64,000 nucleotides of DNA from Bacilli bacterium (GTDB lineage: Bacteria > Bacillota_I > Bacilli_A > RF39 > UBA660): NCBI GenBank assembly GCA_017416535.1, contig JAFQCG010000003.1:1-64000 (forward strand), given 5' to 3'. Each line of letters starts with the position of its first letter. Position 1 is the stretch's first letter. Below the pieces are notes generated by a model. That model was not told where the DNA came from. It worked only from the letters and a program-made list of their open reading frames with translations, and ran no database searches. Shown here in pieces: positions 33,452-41,968 of this stretch. Position numbers and translations under genes: made by a program.

Positions 33452-33760
33452 ATGCAATGTATATCATGTGGAAAAAAATTAAATGAAGATGACAAGGTAT
33501 GTCCAAAGTGTGGAAAAAACCAACCATTAGCTGAAACAAATAATTTAACAAGATGGCCACTTCTAAAATCACTAGCTCCAATATGTTTATTAATTGGATT
33601 AGTAATAGTACCATTAGGACTTACTGGACTTATATTTTTAATATTCTTAGCAATAGAAAAAGAATTAAAATTATTAGAAGTTATCTTAGGTTTAGCAAAC
33701 ATCTTATTTATAACAGTACTACCTTTTATATTAGCTTTAATATTTAAAAATATAAAATAA
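33452..33760 (+). CDS. Zinc-ribbon protein with two membrane helices
   Basis: 102 residues; GTGGTGATT before the ATG. The N-terminus is a rubredoxin-like zinc ribbon, CISCGKKLNEDDKVCPKCGK (two C-x2-C knuckles), followed by two hydrophobic helices (~38-60 and ~78-98). Such small zinc-ribbon membrane proteins are frequent in Bacillota and mostly uncharacterised. It begins a run of closely spaced small genes. Confidence 0.75.
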   Translation: MQCISCGKKLNEDDKVCPKCGKNQPLAETNNLTRWPLLKSLAPICLLIGLVIVPLGLTGLIFLIFLAIEKELKLLEVILGLANILFITVLPFILALIFKNIK

Positions 33761-33769
33761 GGAGTAATT

Positions 33770-34069
33770 ATGGATAAATTAGATAGAAATTACAATGACT
33801 ATCAAACATTAGAAATAATAGATAAAAAATTAATTAAAAATTTTGTAGAAAAGCATCTTCCAATATGGGAATATGATATATTAAAATTTAATAATTTTAG
33901 ACATCTATTAGAAATATCAAATATTAAAAGTATAGACTTTTATTCATATATAAGTATTGATGAAGATTTAGAATATACCTTTATTTTTAATGATAATACA
34001 AGAAGAAACTTTCATCTAGAAAAAGAAGTTCTTCTTAATTGGTTAACAGATAATAACCTAATAAAGTAG
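33770..34069 (+). CDS. Small acidic cytoplasmic protein, unknown
   Basis: 99 residues, AAGGAG before the ATG, ten bases after the zinc-ribbon gene. Rich in aromatic and charged residues (FVEKHLPIWEYDILKF, FYSYISIDEDLEYTFIFND), with no membrane segment. The strong ribosome site and tight spacing on both sides support a real gene. Family not recognised. Confidence 0.6.
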   Translation: MDKLDRNYNDYQTLEIIDKKLIKNFVEKHLPIWEYDILKFNNFRHLLEISNIKSIDFYSYISIDEDLEYTFIFNDNTRRNFHLEKEVLLNWLTDNNLIK

Positions 34070-34079
34070 GAATGATAAA

Positions 34080-34334
34080 ATGAAAAAAATTATAAAGAAA
34101 ATAATTTATTATATTTTTTTAACTATTTCATTTCTTTTACTACCATTATGTATTAGAAATGTATATTTAAGTATATTAGTAAAATCAAGCATCTTAGATA
34201 TTATAATAAATATAATATCTGGATTATTTGTATTTTCATATACATTTATAATTGCCATGATTATTCGTTATAACCTAAAGCATAATCGTTGGCCATTTAA
34301 GTTTTTATATGAAGAGGATGATGAAGATGACTAA
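34080..34334 (+). CDS. Small two-helix membrane protein, unknown
   Basis: 84 residues with two hydrophobic helices (IIYYIFLTISFLLLPLCI and IINIISGLFVFSYTFIIAMII) and a C-terminal acidic tail (YEEDDEDD) encoded by the overlap with the next gene. The upstream AGGAATGAT is a fair ribosome site. Part of the run of small coupled genes. Confidence 0.55.
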   Translation: MKKIIKKIIYYIFLTISFLLLPLCIRNVYLSILVKSSILDIIINIISGLFVFSYTFIIAMIIRYNLKHNRWPFKFLYEEDDEDD

Positions 34335-35166
34335 AGGTGATTATATAAAGTTAATAAATGAAAATTATGAAAATGAATCAAAAGAAATGTTATTAAAACA
34401 AGTAGAATTATTCTTCACTGAAAATAACTTTTCAAAGAATAAATATAATATTGGAGATAATGTAGTTCTAAAAAAAGGAACTTATATACATGGAATACCA
34501 GGGTACTTAGATAATTTTGATTGGATAATTGAAAATGGATTTATCGGAAATGATTTTACAAATAGATCAGTTGCCAATAAAATTAAAAGTAGTATAGGTA
34601 TGTGGAAAATCAAAGAAGATATATTATTAAAGGATTATGTTAATAACTATAGTGGTTTTACAATTGTCTATACAATTGGAAGAGGACCAGGTTCAAAAGA
34701 AGTATCTGAATTAATACCATATCATAAATTTGATGAATATACAGAAAAGATTAATGATGATGAAAATATTTGGATGTACTGGGGAGATCAAACAAAAGAA
34801 GTTAGATTTCTGCCAAGTCTAGTAGCAAATAAAAGACAATTAGCTTTTATTTTAAATATGGAAAATGCTTTAGCAAAAGAATTAGTAAAACTAGATGTTT
34901 GGGATCCATCATTAAAAGAAGAAACTGTAAAACCATTTATTGATTATCGTTACTTTGAAAAATTCTTAAAAGAAAGATTAAATAGAAATGCCTTAACAAC
35001 TGATAGAGAAACAGCAATTATGTTTGGGCTTCCACCAAGTCTAATTGAAGGAATATTTGTCGGACGAATATTAGAAAAAGATAAAGATGCTTTAGCATAT
35101 ATTAAAAGTAAGTTACCAGACTGCTACATCTGTAATTTAGATGGTAAAGTTATAATAGGTAATTAA
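34327..35166 (+). CDS. Unknown protein, possibly ADP-ribosyltransferase-like
   Basis: I choose the ATG at 34327 (GAAGAGG ten bases upstream), giving 279 residues and an eight-base overlap with the previous gene; ATGs at 34309, 34318 and 34321 are also in frame. No membrane helix. Features include a KKGTYIHGIPGYLDNFDWIIENGFIG segment, which recalls the 'x-HG-T/I ... I-x-x-x-G' opening of ADP-ribosyltransferase-fold proteins, TDRETAIMFGLPPSLIEGIFVGR, and LPDCYICNLDGKVI at the C-terminus. The ART suggestion is weak and needs a structure prediction. Otherwise unknown. Confidence 0.5.
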   Translation: MTKGDYIKLINENYENESKEMLLKQVELFFTENNFSKNKYNIGDNVVLKKGTYIHGIPGYLDNFDWIIENGFIGNDFTNRSVANKIKSSIGMWKIKEDILLKDYVNNYSGFTIVYTIGRGPGSKEVSELIPYHKFDEYTEKINDDENIWMYWGDQTKEVRFLPSLVANKRQLAFILNMENALAKELVKLDVWDPSLKEETVKPFIDYRYFEKFLKERLNRNALTTDRETAIMFGLPPSLIEGIFVGRILEKDKDALAYIKSKLPDCYICNLDGKVIIGN

Positions 35167-35180
35167 AAGGAGTAAGCAGT

Positions 35181-35897
35181 ATGAAACATTATTTTGGTCT
35201 AGAAAGTGATTTTGAACTTTCATTCTTTGGGCCAGTACATCTATTATTAATAATATTAACAATACTTTCAATTGTATTAATTTATAAGTTTAAAGATAAA
35301 CTAAAAAAGTATAAAGTTATTAGAAAGATAATCCCAATAATTTTATTTTCAAACATGGTTATTTATATACTAGGTGCTATAATAGCAGGAATATATGATA
35401 TAAAGGTCCATCTACCAATACATTATTGTTATATAACTGGATTTTTATTTCAATATATGTTATTAAAAGAAAAAAAGAATTGGTATAACATGTTATATTA
35501 TGCAATATTCTTTTGTACAATAACAGTTATAATATTCCAAGATCCTGCAATAACTCCAGATAGATATGAATTTATATTATTAGTATTATCACACCATTTT
35601 TTATTAATCAGTAGTTTCTATACAATGTTTGTACTAGATTATAAAGTAGATAAAAAAGGATATAAACCATTTATAATATATTCAGTAATTGTTTATACAA
35701 CTGTATTTATATTGAATAGAATATTAGGAACAGATTATATATTTAATTCAACATTACCACCATGGATTTATGAAATTTTACCTTTTGTAAAATTATTACC
35801 TCCATTAGTGTGGTTAATATTATTAAGTATACCTTTACTTGCACTTGCATATATACCAGTAAAATTCAATAAAAAACGACTAGAAAAAACAAATTAA
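35181..35897 (+). CDS. YwaF-type integral membrane protein
   Basis: 238 residues with about seven membrane helices. The pattern is that of the TIGR02206/YwaF family: FFGPVHLLLI at the first helix, KVHLPIHYCYITGFLFQ in the third, and ILLVLSHHFLLISSFY with a His pair. The biochemical role of this family is not known to me. AAAAGGAGTAAG precedes the ATG, and the gene ends the run of small membrane genes. Confidence 0.75.
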   Translation: MKHYFGLESDFELSFFGPVHLLLIILTILSIVLIYKFKDKLKKYKVIRKIIPIILFSNMVIYILGAIIAGIYDIKVHLPIHYCYITGFLFQYMLLKEKKNWYNMLYYAIFFCTITVIIFQDPAITPDRYEFILLVLSHHFLLISSFYTMFVLDYKVDKKGYKPFIIYSVIVYTTVFILNRILGTDYIFNSTLPPWIYEILPFVKLLPPLVWLILLSIPLLALAYIPVKFNKKRLEKTN

Positions 35898-35916
35898 TAT
35901 AACGATTTGTTTTTTC
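35884..35916 (+). terminator. Rho-independent terminator
   Basis: AAAAAACAAAT, ten-base loop, ATTTGTTTTTT. Confidence 0.7.
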
Positions 35917-35957
35917 TGTGCTATAATAAAAACGAAACATAACTAAGGAGTGATTAC

Positions 35958-36677
35958 ATGTCTTTTATAGAATTAAAAAATGTAGGAAAAGAATATCGTG
36001 GAGAAGTAAATGTTAAAGCAGTAACAGATTGTTCTTTTAAAATAAATGAAGGTGAATTTGTAGCAATATTAGGAGCATCAGGAGCAGGAAAAACAACAAT
36101 TCTTAATATGTTAGGTGGAATGGATTCTCCAACAGAAGGAAGTATAATTGTAGATGAAAAAAACATTGATCAACTTGATTATAATGAATTAATAGAATAT
36201 AGAAGACATGATATTGGATTCGTATTTCAATTTTATAATCTAATTGCTAATTTAACTACATTAGAAAATGTAGAACTTGCATGTCAATTATCAGAAAATG
36301 CTCTTGATCCTAGAATAATATTAAAATTAGTAGGATTAGAACATCGACTAAATAGTTTTCCATCTCAATTATCAGGAGGAGAACAACAAAGAGTTGCAAT
36401 AGCAAGAGCCATTGCAAAAAATCCAAAAATATTATTATGTGATGAACCAACAGGAGCCCTTGATTCTAAAACAGGAAAAATGATAATTGACTTATTATAT
36501 AAAACATGTAAAGAAATGAAGATGACAACAGTCTTAATTACACATAATGTAGATATTGCAAAAATAGCAGATAAAATAATTACAATTGAAAATGGAACAG
36601 TTCAAGATATAAAAACAAAAGAAGAACTTAAAACAGTAGAAATTATTGAGGAACAACCAAAGAAGAAGAAAAAATGA
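35958..36677 (+). CDS. ABC transporter ATP-binding protein, LolD/MacB type
   Basis: 239 residues; AAGGAGTGATT before the ATG. Walker [11 protein letters not shown]-loop VFQFYNL, signature [15 protein letters not shown], Walker [13 protein letters not shown] and H-loop LITHN are all present. The sequence type is that of ATPases pairing with FtsX-domain permeases. The basic tail KKKKK is unusual but short. With the next gene it forms an MacB-like exporter or mechanotransmission system; Gram-positive versions often deal with antimicrobial peptides or lipid handling. Confidence 0.92.
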   Translation: MSFIELKNVGKEYRGEVNVKAVTDCSFKINEGEFVAILGASGAGKTTILNMLGGMDSPTEGSIIVDEKNIDQLDYNELIEYRRHDIGFVFQFYNLIANLTTLENVELACQLSENALDPRIILKLVGLEHRLNSFPSQLSGGEQQRVAIARAIAKNPKILLCDEPTGALDSKTGKMIIDLLYKTCKEMKMTTVLITHNVDIAKIADKIITIENGTVQDIKTKEELKTVEIIEEQPKKKKK

Positions 36678-36722
36678 AAAAAGAAAAAAACAAATAATAA
36701 CTAATAGAAAGTGGTGAAGAAA

Positions 36723-39140
36723 ATGCTTTTAAAAAATACTATAAGAAAGATAAAAAAGTCATTTGGAAGATATCTATCACTACTTATAATTATCTTTTTA
36801 GGAGTAGGATTCTATACAGGAATTACAACAGCAATTCCTGATATTCAAGATAAACAAACATCATATTATGAAGAAACAAATTTAGCAGATTTAAAAATTA
36901 CAAGTACCTTAGGATTTACTGATTCAGATATATCAGCAATCCATCTTACAGGAGTAACTTCTACTTTAGGAACATATTCAAAAGATGTTTTAGTAGGAGA
37001 AAATGCAGTAAGGATTCATGCGATTGAAACTAAATTAAACAATGTTAAATTAATAGAAGGTCGTCTACCAAAAAAAGATAATGAATGTCTAGCTGATAGT
37101 GTATACTACAAAATTGGTGACAAAATAAATATAAATGAAGATTATGAAGATAATCTAGAAGAAACTAAATATGAAGTAGTAGGTACAATTATTTCACCAT
37201 TATATTCTGGAAATGAATATGGTACAACAAGTATTGGAACAGGTAAACTATATTCATTTATATTCGTTAATAAAGAAGTATTTGATTATGATTACTATAC
37301 AGAAGCATATTTAACAGTATCAAAAAAAGCAAAAGATATTCCTTACTCAGAAGGATATAAATTAAAAACTGAAAAGATAGAAAAACAATTATCAGTAGTT
37401 AAAAATGAACAACTAACAATTCGAATTGATGAAATGATTAGAAAAAGTAAAGGTAAACTATCTGATAAAGATTTAAAACATCATACATGGTATATTCAAG
37501 ATAGAGATGAGTTTATTCCAACATATAAAATTCTAGATAGTCAATTTGATCAAGTAATGACAATTGCTAATGTAATACCAATCTTCTTTATTTTAATAGT
37601 AGCTTTAATAACATCAAATACAATGACTAGAATGATTAAAGAAGAACGTGGTGAAATGGGAACACTATTATCATTAGGATTTAGTAATGAAGAAATAATT
37701 AATACATATTTAGTTTATGTATTATCAGCATCATCACTAGGAGCAATATTAGGATACTTCATTGGAACATTAACATTACCAAAATTAGTATTTTATTGTT
37801 TTCCATTAAATTTCCCAACAATTTCATATACCTTTAGACCATTATTACTATTAGCATCACTTGCAATATCATTAGTACTAATGTCTTGGGTAACAACAAA
37901 TGCAGCAGAAAAAGAATTAAGACAAAAACCAGCATATTTATTAAGACCAGAACCACCTAAGAAAGGTAAAAAAGTTTTATTAGAAAAAATACATTTTATA
38001 TGGAATAGATTATCATTCTCAACAAAAACAACAATAAGAAATATAAGTCGTTATAAAAAACGTGTATTAATAACTTTAATTGGATCTGCAGGATGCACAT
38101 TTATGATTATGATAGGATTTGCTTTAAAAGATAGTATTAATACAGTAGGAGATAAACAATATAATGATTTATTTAAATATGATAATTTAATTGTATTAAA
38201 TCAACCTATAAGTAAAATTAATGATAAACTAAATGAAGATTTAGAACCATTAGTAAAAGATGAATTATTACTACATCAAGAAGCATATAAAGTAGTAGAT
38301 AAAGCTGAAAACTTAGATGTTTATTTAATGGCTCCAGAAGAAACAAATAAACAATTTTATAAATACTATAATTTAAAAGAAAAAGATTCAAATAAGAAAT
38401 TAAAACTATCAGATAAAGGTGTAATAATAACACCTAAAATAGCTCAAAGATTTGAACTTAAAGTAGGAGATGAAATAAAAGTAGAATCTCTAAAACAAAT
38501 TGAATATACTTTAAAAGTAGCGGGAATAACTGAAAACTATGTTTCAAATTATATTTATATTTCAAAAGATTACTATGAAGAAATATTTAATAAAGATTTA
38601 AATTATAATATAATTGCAACTAATAATAAAGAAAAAGATAATAATAAGATTGCAGAAAAATTATTAAAGAATGATAATATTGTAAGTATTAACTTTAGAG
38701 AAGATTTACTAAAAACAGCAAATGAAACAGTAAAAGGATTAAATGAAGTAATAGTACTTTTAGTATTAATTTCATCTGCACTAGCATTTACAGTTCTATA
38801 TAATCTAACAAGTATAAATATAAGTGAAAGAACAAGAGAAATAGCAACACTAAAAGTATTAGGATTTACAGATAATGAATCAAATGCTTATATTTATAGA
38901 GAAACACTTATAACAACAATTGTTGGTATAATAATTGGTTTACTAATAACTTCTCCATTACATGATATGGTAATGTCTTTACTTGAAGTAGATCACTTAA
39001 TGTTCTTGCGTACTATAAAAATTCAAAGTTACATTTATTCATCATTATTAACATTAGTATTTGCACTTATAATGTTAGTAATAACTTACTATAAGTTAAA
39101 AAAAATTAATATGATTGAATCATTAAAATCAGTAGAATAA
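36723..39140 (+). CDS. FtsX-domain ABC permease
   Basis: ATG at 36723 (GTGGTGAAG upstream; GTG codons at 36711 and 36714 are in frame but fall in the ribosome site). 805 residues. Layout: helix 1 (~19-38), large extracytoplasmic domain, three helices (~285-410) with MTRMIKEERGEMGTLLSLGFS typical of FtsX coupling helices, a fifth helix (~455), a second outer domain, then three C-terminal helices with SERTREIATLKVLGF. Duplicated FtsX topology is typical of single-chain BceB/MacB-like permeases. Partner of the ATPase just upstream. Confidence 0.9.
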   Translation: MLLKNTIRKIKKSFGRYLSLLIIIFLGVGFYTGITTAIPDIQDKQTSYYEETNLADLKITSTLGFTDSDISAIHLTGVTSTLGTYSKDVLVGENAVRIHAIETKLNNVKLIEGRLPKKDNECLADSVYYKIGDKININEDYEDNLEETKYEVVGTIISPLYSGNEYGTTSIGTGKLYSFIFVNKEVFDYDYYTEAYLTVSKKAKDIPYSEGYKLKTEKIEKQLSVVKNEQLTIRIDEMIRKSKGKLSDKDLKHHTWYIQDRDEFIPTYKILDSQFDQVMTIANVIPIFFILIVALITSNTMTRMIKEERGEMGTLLSLGFSNEEIINTYLVYVLSASSLGAILGYFIGTLTLPKLVFYCFPLNFPTISYTFRPLLLLASLAISLVLMSWVTTNAAEKELRQKPAYLLRPEPPKKGKKVLLEKIHFIWNRLSFSTKTTIRNISRYKKRVLITLIGSAGCTFMIMIGFALKDSINTVGDKQYNDLFKYDNLIVLNQPISKINDKLNEDLEPLVKDELLLHQEAYKVVDKAENLDVYLMAPEETNKQFYKYYNLKEKDSNKKLKLSDKGVIITPKIAQRFELKVGDEIKVESLKQIEYTLKVAGITENYVSNYIYISKDYYEEIFNKDLNYNIIATNNKEKDNNKIAEKLLKNDNIVSINFREDLLKTANETVKGLNEVIVLLVLISSALAFTVLYNLTSINISERTREIATLKVLGFTDNESNAYIYRETLITTIVGIIIGLLITSPLHDMVMSLLEVDHLMFLRTIKIQSYIYSSLLTLVFALIMLVITYYKLKKINMIESLKSVE

Positions 39141-39143
39141 AAT

Positions 39144-39166
39144 AAGCAAGCTCCAGCTTGCTTTTT
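39144..39166 (+). terminator. Rho-independent terminator
   Basis: AAGCAAGCT-CC-AGCTTGCTTTTT. Confidence 0.8.
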
Positions 39167-39207
39167 ATGTTATAATAAAAAAGTAGGTTATATGAAAGGG
39201 TTATCTT

Positions 39208-39537
39208 ATGAGTAATAATAAAATGTGGTGTCAAAAACTTCAAAAATTTTGGCAACAAAAAGAAATTGATAAAATAATTGAACTTTTTTCTGAAAATGTA
39301 ATTTATTATGAGGAACCAAATAATAAAATAACGTATAAAGAATTAAGGTTTGTTTGGGCTGAAATAAAAAATCAAAATATAGTTAGTTTAAATTTTAAAA
39401 TTTTATCAGAAGAAAATAATAAATGTATTGCCAATTTTATATTAAAAGAAAATACAACAATTGATATGATTTATGAAATAACTTTAAATGATGAAAATAA
39501 ATGCACTTATTTTAAACAATGGTATATGGAATATTAG
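39208..39537 (+). CDS. NTF2/SnoaL-like small protein
   Basis: 109 residues; AAAGGG before the ATG. The pattern (N-terminal helix WCQKLQKFWQQKEIDKIIELFSENVIYYEEP, later strands LNFKILSEENNKCIANFIL and MIYEITLNDENKCTYFKQWY) matches an NTF2-like cone fold of the SnoaL type, often small binding or enzymatic domains. No catalytic residues can be named. It is ten bases from the thioesterase gene and probably cotranscribed. Confidence 0.6.
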   Translation: MSNNKMWCQKLQKFWQQKEIDKIIELFSENVIYYEEPNNKITYKELRFVWAEIKNQNIVSLNFKILSEENNKCIANFILKENTTIDMIYEITLNDENKCTYFKQWYMEY

Positions 39538-39546
39538 GAGAATAAA

Positions 39547-39951
39547 ATGAATCGAGATTTAACAGAAATGGCAAAAAATATTGTAAAACAAAGTAAAGGT
39601 TTTATAGAAGCAAATAATTATGAAGTAATAAAAGTAGAAGAACATTATTGTGAACTACTTGGTACACTTACAGAAACAAGTACTAATCATCTAGGAGCAG
39701 CACATGGCGGATATATTTTTGGACTTGCTGATACTGCTGCAGGAATTGCTGCTATGACAGACGGAAGAACAGCTGTAACAATATCATCTAATATTGATTA
39801 TTTAAAAGCAGCAACAGCAAAAACTCTAAAAGCAATCGCAACTTGTACTAAAAATGGAAAAACAATATCATTCTTCGAAGTAAATATTTATGATGAAGAA
39901 AATAACTTAATAGCTAAAGCAAATATAAATTATTGTTATATTTCAAAATAA
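39547..39951 (+). CDS. Hotdog-fold acyl-CoA thioesterase, PaaI type
   Basis: 134 residues; TAGGAGAATAA before the ATG. The hotdog signature HLGAAHGGYIFGLADTAAGIAA (H-G-G ... D at the helix) is clear, followed by SSNIDYLKAA and strand segments LKAIATCTKNGKTISFFEVNIYD. Members hydrolyse acyl- or aryl-CoA thioesters, often in aromatic degradation or detoxification. The length is normal. Its cotranscribed partner has an NTF2-like fold. Confidence 0.85.
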   Translation: MNRDLTEMAKNIVKQSKGFIEANNYEVIKVEEHYCELLGTLTETSTNHLGAAHGGYIFGLADTAAGIAAMTDGRTAVTISSNIDYLKAATAKTLKAIATCTKNGKTISFFEVNIYDEENNLIAKANINYCYISK

Positions 39952-39982
39952 AAGATCAGACTTAAAGTTCTGATCTTTTTTT
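39951..39982. terminator. Bidirectional terminator
   Basis: AAAGATCAGA ... TCTGATCTTT with T-tail, shared by the thioesterase gene and the convergent TetR gene. Confidence 0.8.
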
Positions 39983-40498
39983 ATATTCGCTTTTAATAAT
40001 ACTTTCTATTTCTTCTGGACTTTCCTTACAACCAGTATTTAACCATCTCTTAATAATGGCATTAAGTCCTGCTTCAAAGAAATCAATATGATACTCAATA
40101 AAATCACTATTAGGATAAAATCTTTTCATTTCAGTATTTAAATCAAACATGAAAAAACTCTTATCAAAATTAGAATTTAACTTAAAGAAAGTTTTATAAA
40201 ATATTTGATTTTCTTTAATATGTTTAAATAATTTTAAAAAGTCATAAGAATGTTTCTTTTCAGTAGATTCTTCTTTATAAATATCTAAAAACATCTCTAG
40301 CATAATCTTATTAATTTGATCAACTAAATCATAAATATCTATAAAATTAGCATAAAAAGTAGACCTATTTATATCAGCTAACTTACAAATGTCAGTAACT
40401 GTTATCTCATTAACATCTCTAGTTTGTAATTCATTTACAAACACATTCATAATTCTTTGTTTAGACTCTTTTTTTCTTTTATTATTTGCAACATTCAT
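39962..40498 (-). CDS. TetR/AcrR-family transcriptional regulator
   Basis: 178 residues on the minus strand with AAAGGAG before the ATG. The N-terminal helix-turn-helix reads RIMNVFVNEL ... VNEITVTDICKLADINRSTFYANFIDIYDLVDQI, a standard TetR DNA-binding domain, and the C-terminal ligand-binding half resembles the TetR_C domains of dihydroxyacetone- or stress-type regulators. It is divergent from the 40623 operon, separated by ~120 bases with inverted repeats, so it very likely represses itself and that operon. Confidence 0.88.
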   Translation of the reverse strand: MNVANNKRKKESKQRIMNVFVNELQTRDVNEITVTDICKLADINRSTFYANFIDIYDLVDQINKIMLEMFLDIYKEESTEKKHSYDFLKLFKHIKENQIFYKTFFKLNSNFDKSFFMFDLNTEMKRFYPNSDFIEYHIDFFEAGLNAIIKRWLNTGCKESPEEIESIIKSEYKKRSEL

Positions 40499-40515
40499 AA
40501 TAAAACTCCTTTATT

Positions 40516-40597
40516 CCAACACTTTAATAAAATCTGATGATTGTTTTTGTCTCTTGTAAACATTATACTAAAAGTGTATTAAAACAACAAGTGTTGG
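40516..40597. promoter_or_regulatory. Divergent control region with inverted repeats, candidate TetR operator
   Basis: CCAACACTT (40516-40524) and AAGTGTTGG (40589-40597) form an inverted pair flanking the intergenic region, and a further AAAGTGT lies at 40571-40577. The half-site AGTGT/ACACT therefore recurs three times, as expected for a TetR operator array. Confidence 0.5.
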
Positions 40598-40622
40598 TTT
40601 ATACGAAAGGAGAAAAAAGAAT

Positions 40623-40874
40623 ATGTCAAAAATCGTTGAAGCAAACAAGAAGATAGAAAAAGCTGTAGTAGGAGCATATAACAAAGTAGAAGATACAGTT
40701 GTTGGCGCATACAAGAAAGTAGAAGATAAGTTCGTAGATACATTCATTAAAGATGTAGGAGAAACTACTGAAGAAGCAAAAGAAAGATTAAAAAAACAAC
40801 AATCTGAACTAGAAGCAAAAAACAAAGCTTTAGTTGAAGAATCTATTAAAAAAAATACAGAAATTAATAAATAA
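40623..40874 (+). CDS. Small helical amphipathic protein, unknown
   Basis: 83 residues; AAAGGAGAAAAAAG before the ATG. Almost entirely charged helix with an internal near-repeat (VVGAYNKVEDT / VVGAYKKVEDKF), followed by EEAKERLKKQQSELEAKNKAL, which looks coiled-coil. No Cys and no membrane helix. Similar apolipoprotein-like small proteins are found next to TetR regulators in Bacillota. It probably associates with the membrane protein encoded next. Confidence 0.65.
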   Translation: MSKIVEANKKIEKAVVGAYNKVEDTVVGAYKKVEDKFVDTFIKDVGETTEEAKERLKKQQSELEAKNKALVEESIKKNTEINK

Positions 40875-40890
40875 TTAAGGAGATAATAAT

Positions 40891-41286
40891 ATGAAAAAAG
40901 AAACATTATTACAAATTATTTTAGGTACAATTGGAGGTTTAGTATTTGCTATTGGAATGTGCATGTGCTTATTACCCGAATGGGATATGTTTACTCCAGG
41001 TGTAGTAACCGCAATTATTGGATTTTTAATTCTTTTAGCAATCATTCCAATCTATAGAAAAAATCATCCAAGAAAACCTCGTGGTCCAATTAACTGGGGA
41101 TTAATTCTTACATGGTCAGTAGGAGTTGTAGGTTCATTAGTTATGGGATTTGGAATGAGTATGATTATGGTAGGAGATGCCTCACATACAGATATGATTG
41201 TAGGACTAATTACTGGTGTAGTTGGACTAATCGTATGTGTATTAAATTATCCAATTTATTCTTATATTAAGTCTGACAAAAAATAA
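40891..41286 (+). CDS. Four-helix membrane protein, unknown
   Basis: 131 residues; TAAGGAGATAAT before the ATG. Four hydrophobic segments arranged as two similar halves: LGTIGGLVFAIGMCMCLLP ... VTAIIGFLILLAIIP and SVGVVGSLVMGFGMSM ... ITGVVGLIVCVLNYPIY, each with G-G/S-L-V-F/M-x-x-G-M, so the protein looks like an internal duplication. It is part of the TetR-controlled group. Function unknown. Confidence 0.65.
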   Translation: MKKETLLQIILGTIGGLVFAIGMCMCLLPEWDMFTPGVVTAIIGFLILLAIIPIYRKNHPRKPRGPINWGLILTWSVGVVGSLVMGFGMSMIMVGDASHTDMIVGLITGVVGLIVCVLNYPIYSYIKSDKK

Positions 41287-41924
41287 TGTTAAAGAAAATA
41301 AGAAATCTAGATAAAAAAGACAGGACAATGTATATATTAAGATTTACATTAACCATTAATATAATATTGGCATCAATAAAGTATATTCTTGCTTTTACAT
41401 TGCCATCAATGTGGTTTTTTGTAAATGCCTTATTTTTAACAGTTCTTTCTATATCTAGATTTTTTTCAATAAAAGATTATAAATGTATTAAACTTTCAAG
41501 AGGAAATTCAGAAAATAAAAAAGTTGGATATAAGAATTATATAAGGAACGGAATACTACTAATATTATTAGGGTTAATGTACTTCTTTATTAGTGTATAT
41601 ATTTATTATAAGGGTACAAAAACAACAATGCATGAATATTTAACATATTTAGTAGCATTAAATGCTTTTTGGTCAATTAGCTTAGCAATATATGGAATGA
41701 TCAAATATAAAAAAGCAAATAATCCAATCTTAAAATCAGTAAAAATGACAAACTTCGCAAATGCCTTAACATCAATTGTCTTAACTCAAGTAACATTACT
41801 AGATACATTTGGTCCAGGATATGATTTGAGTAAAATAAATAGCTATACAGGTATGGGAGTAAGTATAATAATTGGACTAATTGGCTTGTCAATGATTATT
41901 GGAATAAAAAAGATAGACTATTAA
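41286..41924 (+). CDS. Six-helix membrane protein, unknown
   Basis: 212 residues; its ATG overlaps the upstream stop (TAATG), so it is translationally coupled. Hydrophobic helices are spread over the protein (IILASIKYILAFTL, WFFVNALFLTVLSI, LLILLGLMYFFISVYIYY, MGVSIIIGLIGLSMIIGI), with a conserved-looking TMHEYLTYLVALNAFWSI in the middle. It closes the TetR-controlled group at a strong terminator. No family recognised. Confidence 0.6.
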   Translation: MLKKIRNLDKKDRTMYILRFTLTINIILASIKYILAFTLPSMWFFVNALFLTVLSISRFFSIKDYKCIKLSRGNSENKKVGYKNYIRNGILLILLGLMYFFISVYIYYKGTKTTMHEYLTYLVALNAFWSISLAIYGMIKYKKANNPILKSVKMTNFANALTSIVLTQVTLLDTFGPGYDLSKINSYTGMGVSIIIGLIGLSMIIGIKKIDY

Positions 41925-41938
41925 ATCTATCTTTTTTT
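41906..41938 (+). terminator. Rho-independent terminator
   Basis: AAAGATAGA, eight-base loop, TCTATCTTTTTTT. Confidence 0.8.
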
Positions 41939-41968
41939 GTAGTATAATAAAAATAAGTGGAGGTATAT

